Positions 47,743-59,002 of a stretch of DNA of 64,000 nt are shown piece by piece; positions within the stretch are counted from its first letter, which is position 1; the number at the start of each line of letters is the position of its first letter. Under the pieces are notes generated by a model, which was given only the letters and a program-made list of their open reading frames with translations, was not told the DNA's origin and searched no databases. The translations under genes and the position numbers were made by a program. Origin of the DNA: Rhyacophila brunnea (Eukaryota > Arthropoda > Insecta > Trichoptera > Rhyacophilidae); contig JAGYXB010000448.1 in the NCBI GenBank assembly GCA_022495005.1, forward strand, positions 62,001 to 126,000, read 5' to 3'.

Positions 47743-50491
47743 ATGTCTAATTCGGGAACAGCGGTGATACCACGGTAAGAATATATAATTTAAATATTTG
47801 TTTATTACAGTGAATGTGCCAATAAATAACTTATAATGGTATCTTTTATGTATTTCAGTGTTGTAGTAACTCGCGGGCCGCGGATTACGACCGCACAAAA
47901 AGACCTTCTCGTGCAGTTAATGTACGAGAACCAAAACTTAGCTCTCGGGAGATTTTATGGTCCACTCGGGGGTGAAAGCATGGCGCGAGACTGGAAACGT
48001 GTATCCCGGCAATTAGATTCTATAGGCCCATCGAAATCAATTGAGGAGATGAAGCAAAAAGCGCGGAAGAAGAATGGTGACCGGGTCCGCGCTTTAAGTT
48101 CAACGGGGAACTGCCACCACGCTGTGGAACTGGATGATAATTCAATCAAAATATTATCCATAATCGGAAACAGTTCCTCAGCGGGGTGGTCCAACCACGA
48201 GCTTTGTTTGTCAAGTAATGAATAACAATAAAGGTGCAAATATTAATTGAAAATTATTTTTTATTTATATGTATTTAAATGTATTGATTTATTTTTATTA
48301 CAGCCACAGACACATATGTATGTCCGCCATTGGAGTTCGTCGATGACGAACGAATGGCGGATACATTGTCTTCGGCTGAGGTCACCCCTTCGCCACCACC
48401 TAGAGGTAACATAGCGACCTATTGTTTTGGTATAATAAATAGTGTGGTATGTTTGCAATTATTAGGTATACTATGAAATGTCATTGATTTATTTGTATTG
48501 CAGCCCGTAAAACACCAACACGTCCTGTGGTTATCGCATGTCACTCGGTGCCAAGCTTTGAGGGCATACCCAGAGGTAATAGTTAAATAAATATTGTCTA
48601 TAGGTAATATAGCGACATTTTGTTTTGTTATAATAAATTGTGTAGTATGTTTGCAATTACTGTTTTATGTAATGTCGTCGAATTATTTTTATTACAGTTA
48701 CAAATGGATGTCCACTGCCGGACTACTTTCGGTTAGCCGAAGACGTCCCTTCGCCACCACCTAGAGGTAACATAGCAATATTTTGTTTTGGTATAATAAA
48801 TAGTGTCGTATGTTTGCAATTATTGTTTTATGTAATGTCGTCGAATTATTTTTATTACAGTTACAAATGGATGTCCACTGCCGGACTACTTTCGGTTAGC
48901 CGAGGACGTCCCTACGCCACCACCTAGAGGTAACATAGCAATATTTTGTTTTGGTATAATAAATAGTGTCGTATGTTTGCAATTATTGTTTTATGTAATG
49001 TCGTCGAATTATTTTTATTACAGTTACAAATGGATGTCCACTGCCGGACTACTTTCGGTTAGCCGAGGACGTCCCTACGCCACCACCTAGAGGTAACATA
49101 GCAATATTTTGTTTTGGTATAATAAATAGTGCAGTATGTTGACAATTATTTTATTATGTCATCGATTCATTTTGATTACAGTTACACAATGTCAATGATT
49201 TATTTCTATTGCAGCCCGTAACACACCAACACGTGAGGAGGTTCTCACACGTCACTCGGTGGTGCCTAGCTTTGAGGGCACACCTAGAGGTAATAGTTAA
49301 ATATTGTTTGTGTATAGTAATATATATTAGAATTTATTTCCAGCCAGCAATATTAAACATTATCCGTCTATTTGTATTGCAGTCTATGATAATCACTCGG
49401 TCGGTGAAAGTCTGACCCGGCAGGCGACAGAGACGCCTTTACGGCCCACTAGAGGTAAGACATTTGACATAAAACAAAAATCATTCAAAATTCGTCAGTT
49501 AGATTCCACTTAAAAAAACAGTCAGAACATCTTCGGTTTAGGGTTTTTTTTTGTATTTTGGCACATATAAAATGAAATGTGAAAATTTTTATTACAGCAG
49601 CGAGATTTAGGCCAGCATCGATGCCGCTCGGTTTGGCCGATACTCACAAACTTATATCGGAGGGTAACCGGATGATGAAGGTACTATTATCATACATTCA
49701 TTATATAATATGTATATATTTTAACTGTGGTATCAAAATACCTTTCACGTAGGCATCGTGAACGTTTGACTGCATACATACTCGCTTTATACTAATATTA
49801 TATTATATGTTTATAGTCCATGGAGGGGGCAATGACGTCAATGGCTACAGCAATGACGTCAATGGCTACAGCAATGACGGTAAACAAACAATAATAGTAT
49901 ATTTGAAAGTCGAAGATGGCATCACTGCGATATCAAATGAAAGTATATCGGAAGAAAACTATGCAGTATATTTGTTAAAAAGCAGTCCAACAAGATTCAT
50001 AATATGTTTTATAATTGTTTTTATAGTCACTGTCAACTACTGCGGCAACCATGATGGCGGCATCGGCAACCACGACGACGGCATTGGTGTCCGCTTTGAC
50101 GGTATGCATAATATCAATATGTATATTATATTACCTTTTCTGTTTTCAAACTTCACCAAATATATCCCAACGAAGGATGTTGAAGAAAATATTTAGCCAA
50201 AACAAAGGAACTCGACTGATTGTTATACAGACTATGATTTTCATTTTTTATAGATGTGTCCTCACTCAATTTCAAGAAAACTTTATTAATATGCCGATTT
50301 ATTTTTATAGGGCATTGAGAAGTCACTGACGCGGAATTCCCCAATGTATGTGGTAAGTGTTTGTCAAAAAAAACAAGTATAAAAGCATTACTAACAATTT
50401 GTTATTGTTAAAATAATACAATATAATCTATATAATCTAGCCACCCCAAAAACCAGACAAATGTCCAATCAGTGAAATCAGCGCATTATAG
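47743..50491 (+). CDS. Myb/SANT-like accessory protein of Harbinger 2 (14 exons)
   Basis: Exons 47743-47774, 47859-48214, 48304-48405, 48504-48575, 48698-48766, 48861-48929, 49024-49092, 49215-49289, 49383-49454, 49598-49680, 49817-49879, 50027-50101, 50311-50352, 50441-50491; 1230 bp, 409 residues plus TAG, no frame conflict, all GT..AG. Exon 2 holds a zeste/Myb-DNA-bind-5-type domain (TTAQKDLLVQLMYENQNLA, DWKRVSRQLDSIGPSKSIEE, KQKARKK, IKILSIIG). Such proteins bind element ends and carry the transposase to the nucleus in other Harbinger systems. Exons 3-9 are tiny, all phase 1 to phase 1, each ending P-(P/T/I)-R-G across the splice. Exons 5-7 are copies of one 69-nt unit. Exons 10-12 give a Met/Ala/Thr-rich stretch, and GIEKSLTRNS near the end resembles the tail of related proteins. 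Introns are 84-209 bp. The start is the first ATG; the domain follows within 20 residues. The last exon is the least certain. Confidence 0.78.
48698..49181 (+). repeat. 163-bp tandem repeat of exon plus intron, three units
   Basis: Units start at 48698, 48861 and 49024. Each is a 69-nt exon beginning TTACAAATGGATGTCCACTG and ending CCACCACCTAGAG, followed by a 94-bp intron (GTAACATAGCAATATTTTG ... TTTTTATTACAG). Units 2 and 3 are almost identical; unit 1 differs in GAAGACGTCCCTTCG against GAGGACGTCCCTACG. The third unit runs into a variant intron and a truncated exon start at 49182. Confidence 0.9.
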
Positions 50492-51039
50492 TGCATACAT
50501 AGAAAATATGGTAAAAATTCAAACAGGTATTTCATAAAAACAGTTTTTATTGAGAAATTTGTATATTTATAATCAAAATCAAGAATATATTAAATTATAC
50601 ATATTTATATAAGTACTAAGTTTATTGGAATGAAGTGACACAAACACTTTCTTTCTTTGAGTGGCATTGCAATGCATGCCGGGTACTCGCTAGTTATATG
50701 TAAAATAACCATAAAGCTAACAAAACCACCACATAGCGTATAGCACTGTTTGTGACGTAAGCAATCTGACGTCTCACGTCATTCAAAATGGCTGCTACAT
50801 CTGTCACTTCAATAATGGATTCCGTACAGCAATATGCAGCAGACATTTGTTGCTGGATTGATGGATTCAATATTTTAATTATTATGATAGCTTGAAGCGA
50901 TCAATCGGATCAATTAGAAATGTCAAGAAGCGTTACCGGCAAAAACTGTATGTATTGCCATATGGAAATGTATACAGGGGAATACTCCTTTCGTACAGTA
51001 GAATTATGTAATCACATAATCACCTGAAATGTTTATTAG

Positions 51040-51480
51040 ATCAATCAATACCAAGAGGAAATAGAGAATGATGAAGGACAATGACAATCTGCTCATTCAG
51101 TGCTGACACCGCGACTGGCCATTAGATATAATTAACATGATATTTAAATATTAATTTACAGGTCAGCAGTGATTGTGTTATTAATTTGAATATGTTTTCA
51201 ACTGAAATCAGGATTTAAATAAATTTGATGAATTGAATAAATATGTAAGTACTGTTGTTTCATTTATTATCCTGCTCCCTCCTCCTATCCTCCTTTAATG
51301 TATACGAAATACGGGTTAATGTTAAAACAAACGAAAATGTTTGTTACTGTCAATGCCAGTGGCGAAGGGTGGGGGTAGGCTGTTAAGATCCGCCATAAAT
51401 AGTGCACACTAAACTTTAAGTTAAAACTCTTTCGTTATGCAATCGTTCCATTTCCAATTTGACCAGTGATTCGTTAAATA
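51040..51480. repeat. decayed duplicate of a transposase segment
   Basis: ATCAATACCAAGAGGAAATA, TTGAATATGTTTTCAACTGA and GATCCGCCATAAATAGTGCA are repeated, slightly altered, at 52430-52660 around exons 4 and 5 of the transposase. This stretch is a partial internal duplication with no coding value. Confidence 0.55.
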
Positions 51481-51553
51481 ATAAATGTCATCAAATAAGC
51501 AACAATAACGACCTCGACACGTTCGCTACCATTCGAATTTGAATAAAAATGGG

Positions 51554-51569
51554 GGCCCTGAAAAGGGCC
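51554..51569 (-). terminator. histone mRNA 3' stem-loop
   Basis: Minus strand reads AAAA-GGCCCT-TTTC-AGGGCC-CCC: a 6-bp stem with a 4-nt TTTC loop, exactly the metazoan replication-dependent histone mRNA stem-loop, with the usual A-rich 5' flank. It starts 57 nt after the H2A stop codon, a normal histone spacing. I do not see an obvious purine-rich downstream element for U7 pairing. Confidence 0.85.
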
Positions 51570-51625
51570 TTTTGTACGACGATAGATGGATTATTGCATG
51601 TAATCATAGACGATACGATTTTTTT

Positions 51626-51805
<180 letters not shown>

Positions 51806-51923
51806 TCATATATACGTTTGAATACAGGCTAAATTATTTGGCACATACATGTGGAACGGTGTGGAATGAGTTATTGAGCGCTGAAAACGAGCCTGTCCAT
51901 TAGATACTGGTATAGTGATTGTG

Positions 51924-53948
51924 TTAATCGTCACCAAAATAGATGTCAACAATTCGTTGACGAGTAGCATATGCCTCCCCTAATCTATTTTGATTCCGCG
52001 TCTCATTATACACGAATTCCGATAGGACAGGCTCATCAACAGGTTCTAGATTCGGTATCCTGAAAAAGAAAGAAAAAGATATGTGTTAGCACATGACAGA
52101 CTCAGTCCAATGTCACATCTATTTAAGTAATGTTTTCATTTACTTGAAACTTCAATAATTACCTATAATGTTGCATCATGTTATGCAGAATACAACACGC
52201 ATATATTATCTTGGTTGCCTTCTCAGGTTTATAATGGAGGGCTCTATCCCCTCGAAGGCATCTAAATTTTGCTTTCAACACACCGTTCAGTCTCTCTATG
52301 ACATTCCTTGTTGAGCAGTGGGCAGCCGTATAGCGAGCTTCAGGTGAATCTACCTCGGCACGTAGAATCGGAATGAGCATATATTTTTCTACCGCATACC
52401 CTGAATCACCTGAAATGTTTTTTGGATCAATCAATAACAAGAGGAAATGAAGAAGGACAATGAACAATGACAATCTGTTAATTTTAATATGTTTTCGACT
52501 GAAATCAGGATTTAAATAAATTTGAAATGTTTGTTAAGATCCGCCATAAATAGTGCACACTAGTAAAGTTCGACATACCCAAGAGAACAAAATTTCCAAC
52601 TCTTTCGTTGTGCAATCGTTCCATTTCCACTTTGACCATCGATTGATTAAATATAAATTGGTCATGAACACTGCCTGGGAATCTTGCACTCACTGCCAGA
52701 ATGTTCATGTCCATATCACATACCTGCATAAAAATAAATGTCGTGTTAATGAATTGTTTGTTTGAGTTATTCGTAATGAAAGTATGGTACTGTTCGGTTA
52801 AAGCGGATACAGCGGAAAACGCATTTTGAAAATAGCCGATAAACTGGATTATTTGTTAGGTTAACCTAACCTAACCGAATCCAACCTAAACTAACAAATA
52901 ATCCAGTTTATCGGCTATTTTCAAAATGCGTTTTCCGCTTTAACCGAACAGTACCGAAAGTATTAAACATAGTAAAATTAATGATTTGTTACCAATTGCA
53001 CATTTACAGTAAAATTTCCACGGTAATTTTTAAATGATTCTGTCTCCAAGTGTGGCGGGAAAATGCGCACATGAGTGCAGTCAATGCATCCGATGATGCC
53101 TGGGAAATGAGCCTTTTCTTGGAATCTGAAATAAAAACAAAGTTTTACCGACACATAATATTGCAGTTCAATCATTATTTGCTTTTTTACTCATGTTGTT
53201 GGTACTCTAGTTATATGTAAAATTGTATAAATTGGTCAGAGGGTATCAACACGACACTAAAAATAATGCATTGGTTGGTAAGTACCTACCTCCTTTGAAT
53301 TCTGTCACGAGAGTCAGCACTGTTCGGAAACTTCAGGTAAGTACTGCCAAGCACTGATATTATAGCATCGGATACATTTCCAATGCATCTGCTCACTGAT
53401 GGCTGGCTCATTGTGCAGAAGAAGTCTTGGCCAACCCCTTTTTGGTAACCTCCCTCTGCGTAAAAACGCAAAGTAGCCAAAACCTAAAATTCAAGTAAAG
53501 GAAACAAGTTTTTTCAATAACATAATATTCAAATCTTGTTAATCTGTCGTGGTGAATGCTTAAAGATGAAGTAGGTAGGTATTTACATGTGCTGTTGTCA
53601 AACTGAGTAAATGTATCTTACCCATGATGTTACCTATCTTCCGCTGTCATAAAGTAGGGTTAAGTATAGCTACTAAATGTCGAAGTAATTTGTGACTTTA
53701 ATTACCTGAATTTGGACAGGAATTCCTTTGGGTATGCCTCTCATCAACACGGAGTCCAATTTGGTCACTATCTCGATCACCATTTCTTTCGACAGTCTGT
53801 ATAATTGTCGAAAGAACGTGTCCGTTACATCAAAAGGATTCTGACTATCGCGTATCCTCCTTCGCTCTATATTCAGCGCGCGTATCTCTTGTACACGCTG
53901 TCTTCTTACTTCCTCGGCGTGCAAATGAATCGCAAGAATAAATGCCAT
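51924..53948 (-). CDS. HARBI1-like DDE transposase/nuclease of Harbinger 2 (6 exons)
   Basis: Exons 53948-53706, 53483-53290, 53125-52993, 52723-52579, 52409-52163 and 52059-51924; 1098 bp, 365 residues plus TAA, GT..AG at every junction, phases 0/2/0/1/2 consistent. N-terminal helical region (MAFILAIHLHAEEVRRQR; DTFFRQLYRLSKEMV), LATLRFYAEGGYQ, the SQPSVSRCIGNV helix-turn-helix-like segment, then the DDE nuclease: GCIDCTHVRI (Asp161), ARFPGSVHD (Asp211), STRNVIERLNGVLK (Glu277). Size and motif order match HARBI1-family nucleases. It would cut element ends and insert at 3-bp targets, with the Myb-like partner. Start at the ATG of 53948, 360 bp inside the right end. Convergent with the Myb-like gene. 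A 170-bp hairpin element sits in intron 3 without touching exons. No disabling change seen. Confidence 0.85.
52786..52955. mobile_element. 170-bp near-perfect hairpin element in transposase intron 3
   Basis: Perfect 8-bp duplication GAAAGTAT (52778-52785, 52956-52963). Ends GGTACTGTTCGGTTAAAGCG and its exact reverse complement; the two arms pair almost completely, with GGTTAACCTAACCTAACC (TTAGG-like, telomere-type) near the centre. Its low divergence between arms suggests recent insertion. Confidence 0.8.
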
Positions 53949-54524
53949 TGCGGTAGAATGTAGAAAAAAGATAAAAAAAATATTACGAACAGTTATTTGA
54001 CATCCGCGAAACGAACATCTATGATTCTAACCATAGAATCCGTAGAACCGAACCACAAATTGTGGTTTGAAACTTTGCATATTATCTTGCATCTCAATTT
54101 TCAATATGTAAAATTGACATATTTTCTCTCGTTCTCGCAGTAGCACGGCACATCGAGGTGCCGCTAACTTTGACAGGGATATGGGTTAACTTTCTTACGC
54201 AAATGACCGCGAGAATAGCAAATGTGTTAATTTTGATAATTTTATCATAATTAGCCGTTTTAACCTTTTAACACATCCGTTTGGATACGTTAGAATAGCC
54301 CCGCAGGATATTTGAAAAAGTGGTATTCCAAATTCCTTTACCACAATTTTAGCATGACTGCGAAAAATTACTATTATAAATAGGTATTTCTTAATCTAGC
54401 TTATCTACACTTAAAGAATCTCATATAACCGTGCCTTTATCGCACATTCTGTTCACTAAATAACTCTACACTATCTCACTGGCTTTGACTTAACATTTCT
54501 TGCGAGTTATATGAGATGGAAATA

Positions 54525-57000
54525 GAGGATGCTTTTCAGTGTCATGATTGATATTATAATATAATCACTGCATTCGGAAAACTTTTCCCATGTCTTCATT
54601 TAATTTAATCTTTTTTACGTGAATATTTTTATTAAACATTTTTTCTTTAGATACCTACGTTATGAGTGGATATGATCACTGTGTTTGGAAAATATTTATT
54701 ACGTCTTGGCTCGATATAATAATATTGCTTTAATATTTTAATCGGATATTTTTATATTATTACTATAATCAATACTAACATATTTATTCTTGGTATAGGT
54801 ACTAAGTGATTATACTTACGTATTACTTATTCATAGCCGGTTTGCCGACTTTTACATCCATCCAAAACTCACTCTGAGAAGTTGTTTATACTTGTCAGTT
54901 TGAACTATGGGACTTGTATACACTTTATTTTCGCTCTGTCGTAAGGTTGACGTTCTGTTATCTCGTGATGGAATTGACTGGGAGGCCAGAGTAAATGGTT
55001 GCGTCGTCAAACTTAATTTCACGAATGCCAACTGAAGGTCAGCATTTTAGGTTTGTGTTAATAGTACAGTTGGAGAGTTAATTAATTCTATTCAGATCAG
55101 TAAAGGTAATATTTGATATAATGTAAATCTCATGTTGTGTACGTCTTGAATTTAGATTTGTTATGTCTATAGTGTTTTGTTCTCTTAATAAATAAATAAA
55201 TAAACAATATGTAAGTACCTACCAAGAGTTGTACCATTTGCTTTATGATATTACATATAGGTGCAAGTAGCATTATTTAATTTGTATTTAATACCTAGGT
55301 ACTAGGTAAGTACTATTATCATTTCATGTCGTGATCTTTGTTCTCACAACTTTATGTCTGTGATCCATTACCACGCAAGTCAGGCGATGTACAGTCAGTC
55401 TCCGGACTATTTTTTCGCGTGGAGCACCCCAGATCTGTTGACTTTTAAATCTGCAGACCAGGCTCATTGGATTTCGATATTTTTCTCTCCGGGTTGCCAG
55501 ACTACGTCCGTCGATCGTCACGTAAATTTGATTTGACAACAATTCGCAATCATTCGGACCGAATAAAAATCTGTAATTATTTTAAACATTTTTATTGATT
55601 AATTTGTTACTTTACACATTACAAAATCAAAGATTTATCAATTATTTTTTATTTATTTTTATTAGATTCTTAAAAAAAACGTAAATCTTGTATTGTTTTC
55701 ACTGCAATATTATTTTAGGCACGTATACATATAAATAACACACAATTGTAGGATAAACGGAAGACATTACGATAATCGCAACTTTTGATAACTCGGCTTT
55801 TTTCTTCGTTCGTTGAGCAGTAGCAAAGCATAGACAAATTGGATGATTTATTGTCCTCGAACTTTTGGCTCGCCGATTAAAAAAATGACTCACATCGATG
55901 AGAATACAAAATAATTTAGAATTTATAATATTTAGTTTGAATATTATTGTTTTTCTAGGTTTCTACAAAGGGATTTTGCACAAGGCATCACGATACTAGT
56001 GAGAGTCAACAATCCTCACCTGATGGAATGATACAGTATTCCGAAGTGACAATAGATCAGCAAAATATCTAAAAAGAAAGCTTAGAACTAGATACTCCGA
56101 AAGAACTTCGACTTATTCTGAGAAGAGTAAAACATTTCACACGAAATTTGATTTGTAGCATTTGTAGCGCAGTATTTGGATGTGGATGTGCTCTCAAAAG
56201 TCACAAATTAGTTCACACGGATGTGATTGATTACCAAAAACATGCACCTATTGAATATTATTTGGGCCCATATATATGCTCGCGATCTAGTGATCTTAAA
56301 AGACACGAAATGACACATTCTGGTAAAAAACCTTATAAATGCAATGTTTGTTCGTATAGATACTCGGAACCAGGTATACTTAAAAGGCATGAAATAATGA
56401 AACATACTGTTGAAAAACCTTATAAATGCAATGTGTGCTTATATAGATGCTCGCATATTGGTAATCTTAAAAGACATGAAATGACACATACTGGTGAAAA
56501 ACCTTATAAATGCAATGTGTGCTCTTATAAATGCTCGGAACCTGGTAGTCTCAAAAGACATGAAATGACACATACTGGTAAAAAAGCCTTATAAATGCGA
56601 TGTGTGCTTATATAGATGCTCGCGAGTTAGTAGTCTTAAAATACATGAAATGACACATACTAGTGAAAAACCTTATAAATGCAATGTGTGCTCATATAGA
56701 TGCTCGCATATTAGTCATCTTAAAAGACATGAAATGACACATACTGGTGAAAAACCTTATAAATGCGATGTGTGCTCATATAGATGGTCGCAACCAAGTA
56801 ATCTTAAAATGCATGAAATGACACATACTGGTGAAAAACCCTATATAAACAATTTGTGCCTATATCGATACAGGCAACGTAGTAGTCTTTAAAGCCATGA
56901 AATGACACATACTGTTGAAAAACCTTATAATCGCAATGTGTGCTCTCCTATAGATGCTTGCAAATGAGTAGTCTTAAATGACAGAAAATAACACATCGTC
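54525..57000. repeat. duplicated segment shared with 62105-64000
   Basis: GAGGATGCTTTTCAGTGTCAT onward is colinear with 62105-64000 (landmarks GATATGATCACTGTGTTTGG, GACGTTCTGTTATCTCGTG, TGGATGATTTATTGTCCTCG). It contains the zinc-finger exon of ZnF-D. Confidence 0.8.
55959..56892 (+). pseudogene. psi ZnF-D, zinc-finger exon
   Basis: Acceptor TTTCTAG|GTTTCT, opening VSTKGFCTRHHDTSES and reaching an in-frame TAA at 56070-56072 (QQNI-stop), which ZnF-E shares. The same frame then continues KESLELDTPKELRL... into a C2H2 finger (CSICSAVFGCGCALKSHKLVH), a degenerate second finger and regular fingers of KCNVC-x-Y-x-C-S type with HTGEKPY linkers. One extra base near 56586 (GGTAAAAAAGCC) shifts the frame; fingers continue from 56602 to a TAA at 56890, and decayed finger sequence follows to about 56960. 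With no start exon, a nonsense codon and a frameshift, this is a pseudogene. Linkers and finger sequence differ from ZnF-A/B/C, so it is a separate subfamily. Confidence 0.85.
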
Positions 57001-57166
57001 GTTGGTCTGTTCAAACCTCCGATGTGACATGATTGAAATTTTACAGGAGGGTGAAAAATTACTTTGTAAGCACAAAAATAAGGATAGTGATACACCCCTG
57101 AGACGTTTGTCCTCTACTGGCGTCCACTTTTTCACGGGGAGAGTCGTAAGCGTTGTCACTCGATGG

Positions 57167-57186
57167 AAAAAAAAAAAAAAAAAAAA
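57167..57186. repeat. A20 tract
   Basis: Twenty A residues after CACTCGATGG. It could be the tail of a retroposed sequence, but I cannot define a matching 5' end or target duplication. Confidence 0.6.
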
Positions 57187-58247
57187 CCGAGCGACTTGCG
57201 ACTATTTTAAAAATATTCTAGTAATATAATTATAAACAAAACAAGGAACAATATATAACTGCGCTAGTGCACAAAAAAATCACCTCTTTAATTATTGTGC
57301 CATACTGTGTACCTACTTCGATCCCGATAACACTCTTAATAATACAGGTATTAATATTTTTTTTACTTTAATCTTTAATAACCACACTGCTGAGCTAGCG
57401 ACGTAAAGTGTTTGTGTGTTAATAGACTTCCATTTTTTTGTTAGCCTCTGATTAGCCTAATTTATCCAATTAATAACAGAAGTCATTGATGTTTTAATAA
57501 TATGTATTTTTGGTAATAAAATTAAAGTTGTTACATTAGAGATATTGTTTTGTTCTTAAAAATAACACTTACATTGTACAGATTAATTTATTGAATAATC
57601 TGTTATAATCTTTAATTAAATTTGTTGTTTTTTATGATTATCGTTGAATATTCAAAATTAAAATAATTTAAATATAAAATAGGGATTTAAAAAGAATTTA
57701 ACCTGTTAATCTTAAATTGAAATCAATTTAATCAGTTTTAGCAACAAAAAAACATAACTATCAATTATTAAGTAATTGTTTTCTTCTATCTTGGTGGGGT
57801 AAGGCATCATAAAAGGAATGGTTGTCTTTTTCAATAACTTTACTGATTTCATTTCCTGTAGGTGTTTGAATTTTAGTTGTAGGTGCCGGAATTTATATAG
57901 ACTCACTGTAAGCCATCATATTTTGGTTTTCGGGGCGACTTGGAAATATCTCCCAATTTTGCGTCTTACAATTGATAATAAATTCAACATTGTTTTTCTG
58001 GTCGTAATATTGGAATTTACATTTGTCTTTTTTCCTGTCAAAATTATCAAAATTATATTATTGGCGTGTAGAATTCTGTGTGTATAAAAACCTGCATTGC
58101 TATGTTAATTGACTATCGATGTCATACTCTCTATAATTTGGGGCCTTAGTCCCATAATATGTATAATATTACATGAGGTCCGCCTTACTTATAACGGTTT
58201 CAAAGTATTCGGTAATAATGTATAAATGCAAAAACAAAAAGTATCTT
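57187..58247. other. intergenic, no gene recognised
   Basis: AT-rich. Two overlapping open frames on opposite strands near 57712-58087 are low-complexity and hydrophobic or lysine-rich with no recognisable motif; I do not call them genes. Confidence 0.4.
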
Positions 58248-58998
58248 AGCGTAGTAAGAACATGATATCGCGGGTGTTTGAACATGTACCGTTTTAAAAA
58301 AAAGATTTTTTTTTCGGTTAGGTACATGTTCAAACACGCGCGTTGACATGATCTTACTACCTACTTCAGTTTTAGTTTGTCAATTTATGGCTACGGCCGT
58401 ATGTTGTACCTTAACCACTGGGGAATGCCAAAAGAAATAGCGTATTTCAAAAAAACTTTTACCTTATTCATAGGTCAATAATTATTATAAAGCAATCATT
58501 ATTTGTAGGATGTTTATCACACTTGAATGGTCAAAGACATGGCTTATAGTTAGTATCTTTAAAATTCTCATCAAATGTGTTAATCTTGCCCATTTTTTGA
58601 TTAATAAAATGCCTAATTCTTGTCAAATTTGGGATCACAGAGATTATCAACATAAATTTTTATCGTAAATATTTCACTATAATAATGTCGACATAAATTG
58701 TACTGATGGTTTTATAAATGCATTTAAAAATTAATAAATGTAAAAAATCTTAACACCACTGCACATTTATATACTGAAATATGACTATATTCTAAAACAT
58801 TAGAGCGAGAGGTTTAAAAGAATACTATTTTATGTAATAAAAATACTTTATGCAGTCATCAAATGTTTAAAATAAATATAAAGGATAATAAGGCTTCAAA
58901 ATTATATAAATAGATTATCTACAACGTGGAATGTCCAGTATCATGCTTTGAAAATACAATAAAAGCTCCATTTTGACCTACGCTGAGCATGTCCGCCC
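58248..58998. repeat. fold-back element, partial copy (family of 23837-24718)
   Basis: Core GTTTGAACATGTACC occurs twice in inverted orientation around TTTTAAAAAAAAGATTTTTT (58275-58335). The right arm is complete, ending GAGCATGTCCGCCC-TTAA (TTAA at 58999-59002); the left arm is truncated. Confidence 0.65.
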
Positions 58999-59002
58999 TT
59001 AA

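Noticed and set aside
48698..49181. CRISPR-like array
   Set aside because: The 163-bp units are direct tandem copies of an exon plus intron with no unique spacers, in a eukaryotic gene.
49807..50329. Open frame reading NDVNGYSNDVNGYSND and overlapping frames
   Set aside because: It crosses exon 11, an intron and exon 12 of the Myb-like gene in a different frame; the spliced frame is supported by phase-consistent GT..AG junctions.
57712..58087. Overlapping open frames of 64 and 89 codons
   Set aside because: Low-complexity composition, opposite strands over the same AT-rich DNA, no start context, splice support or recognisable motif.
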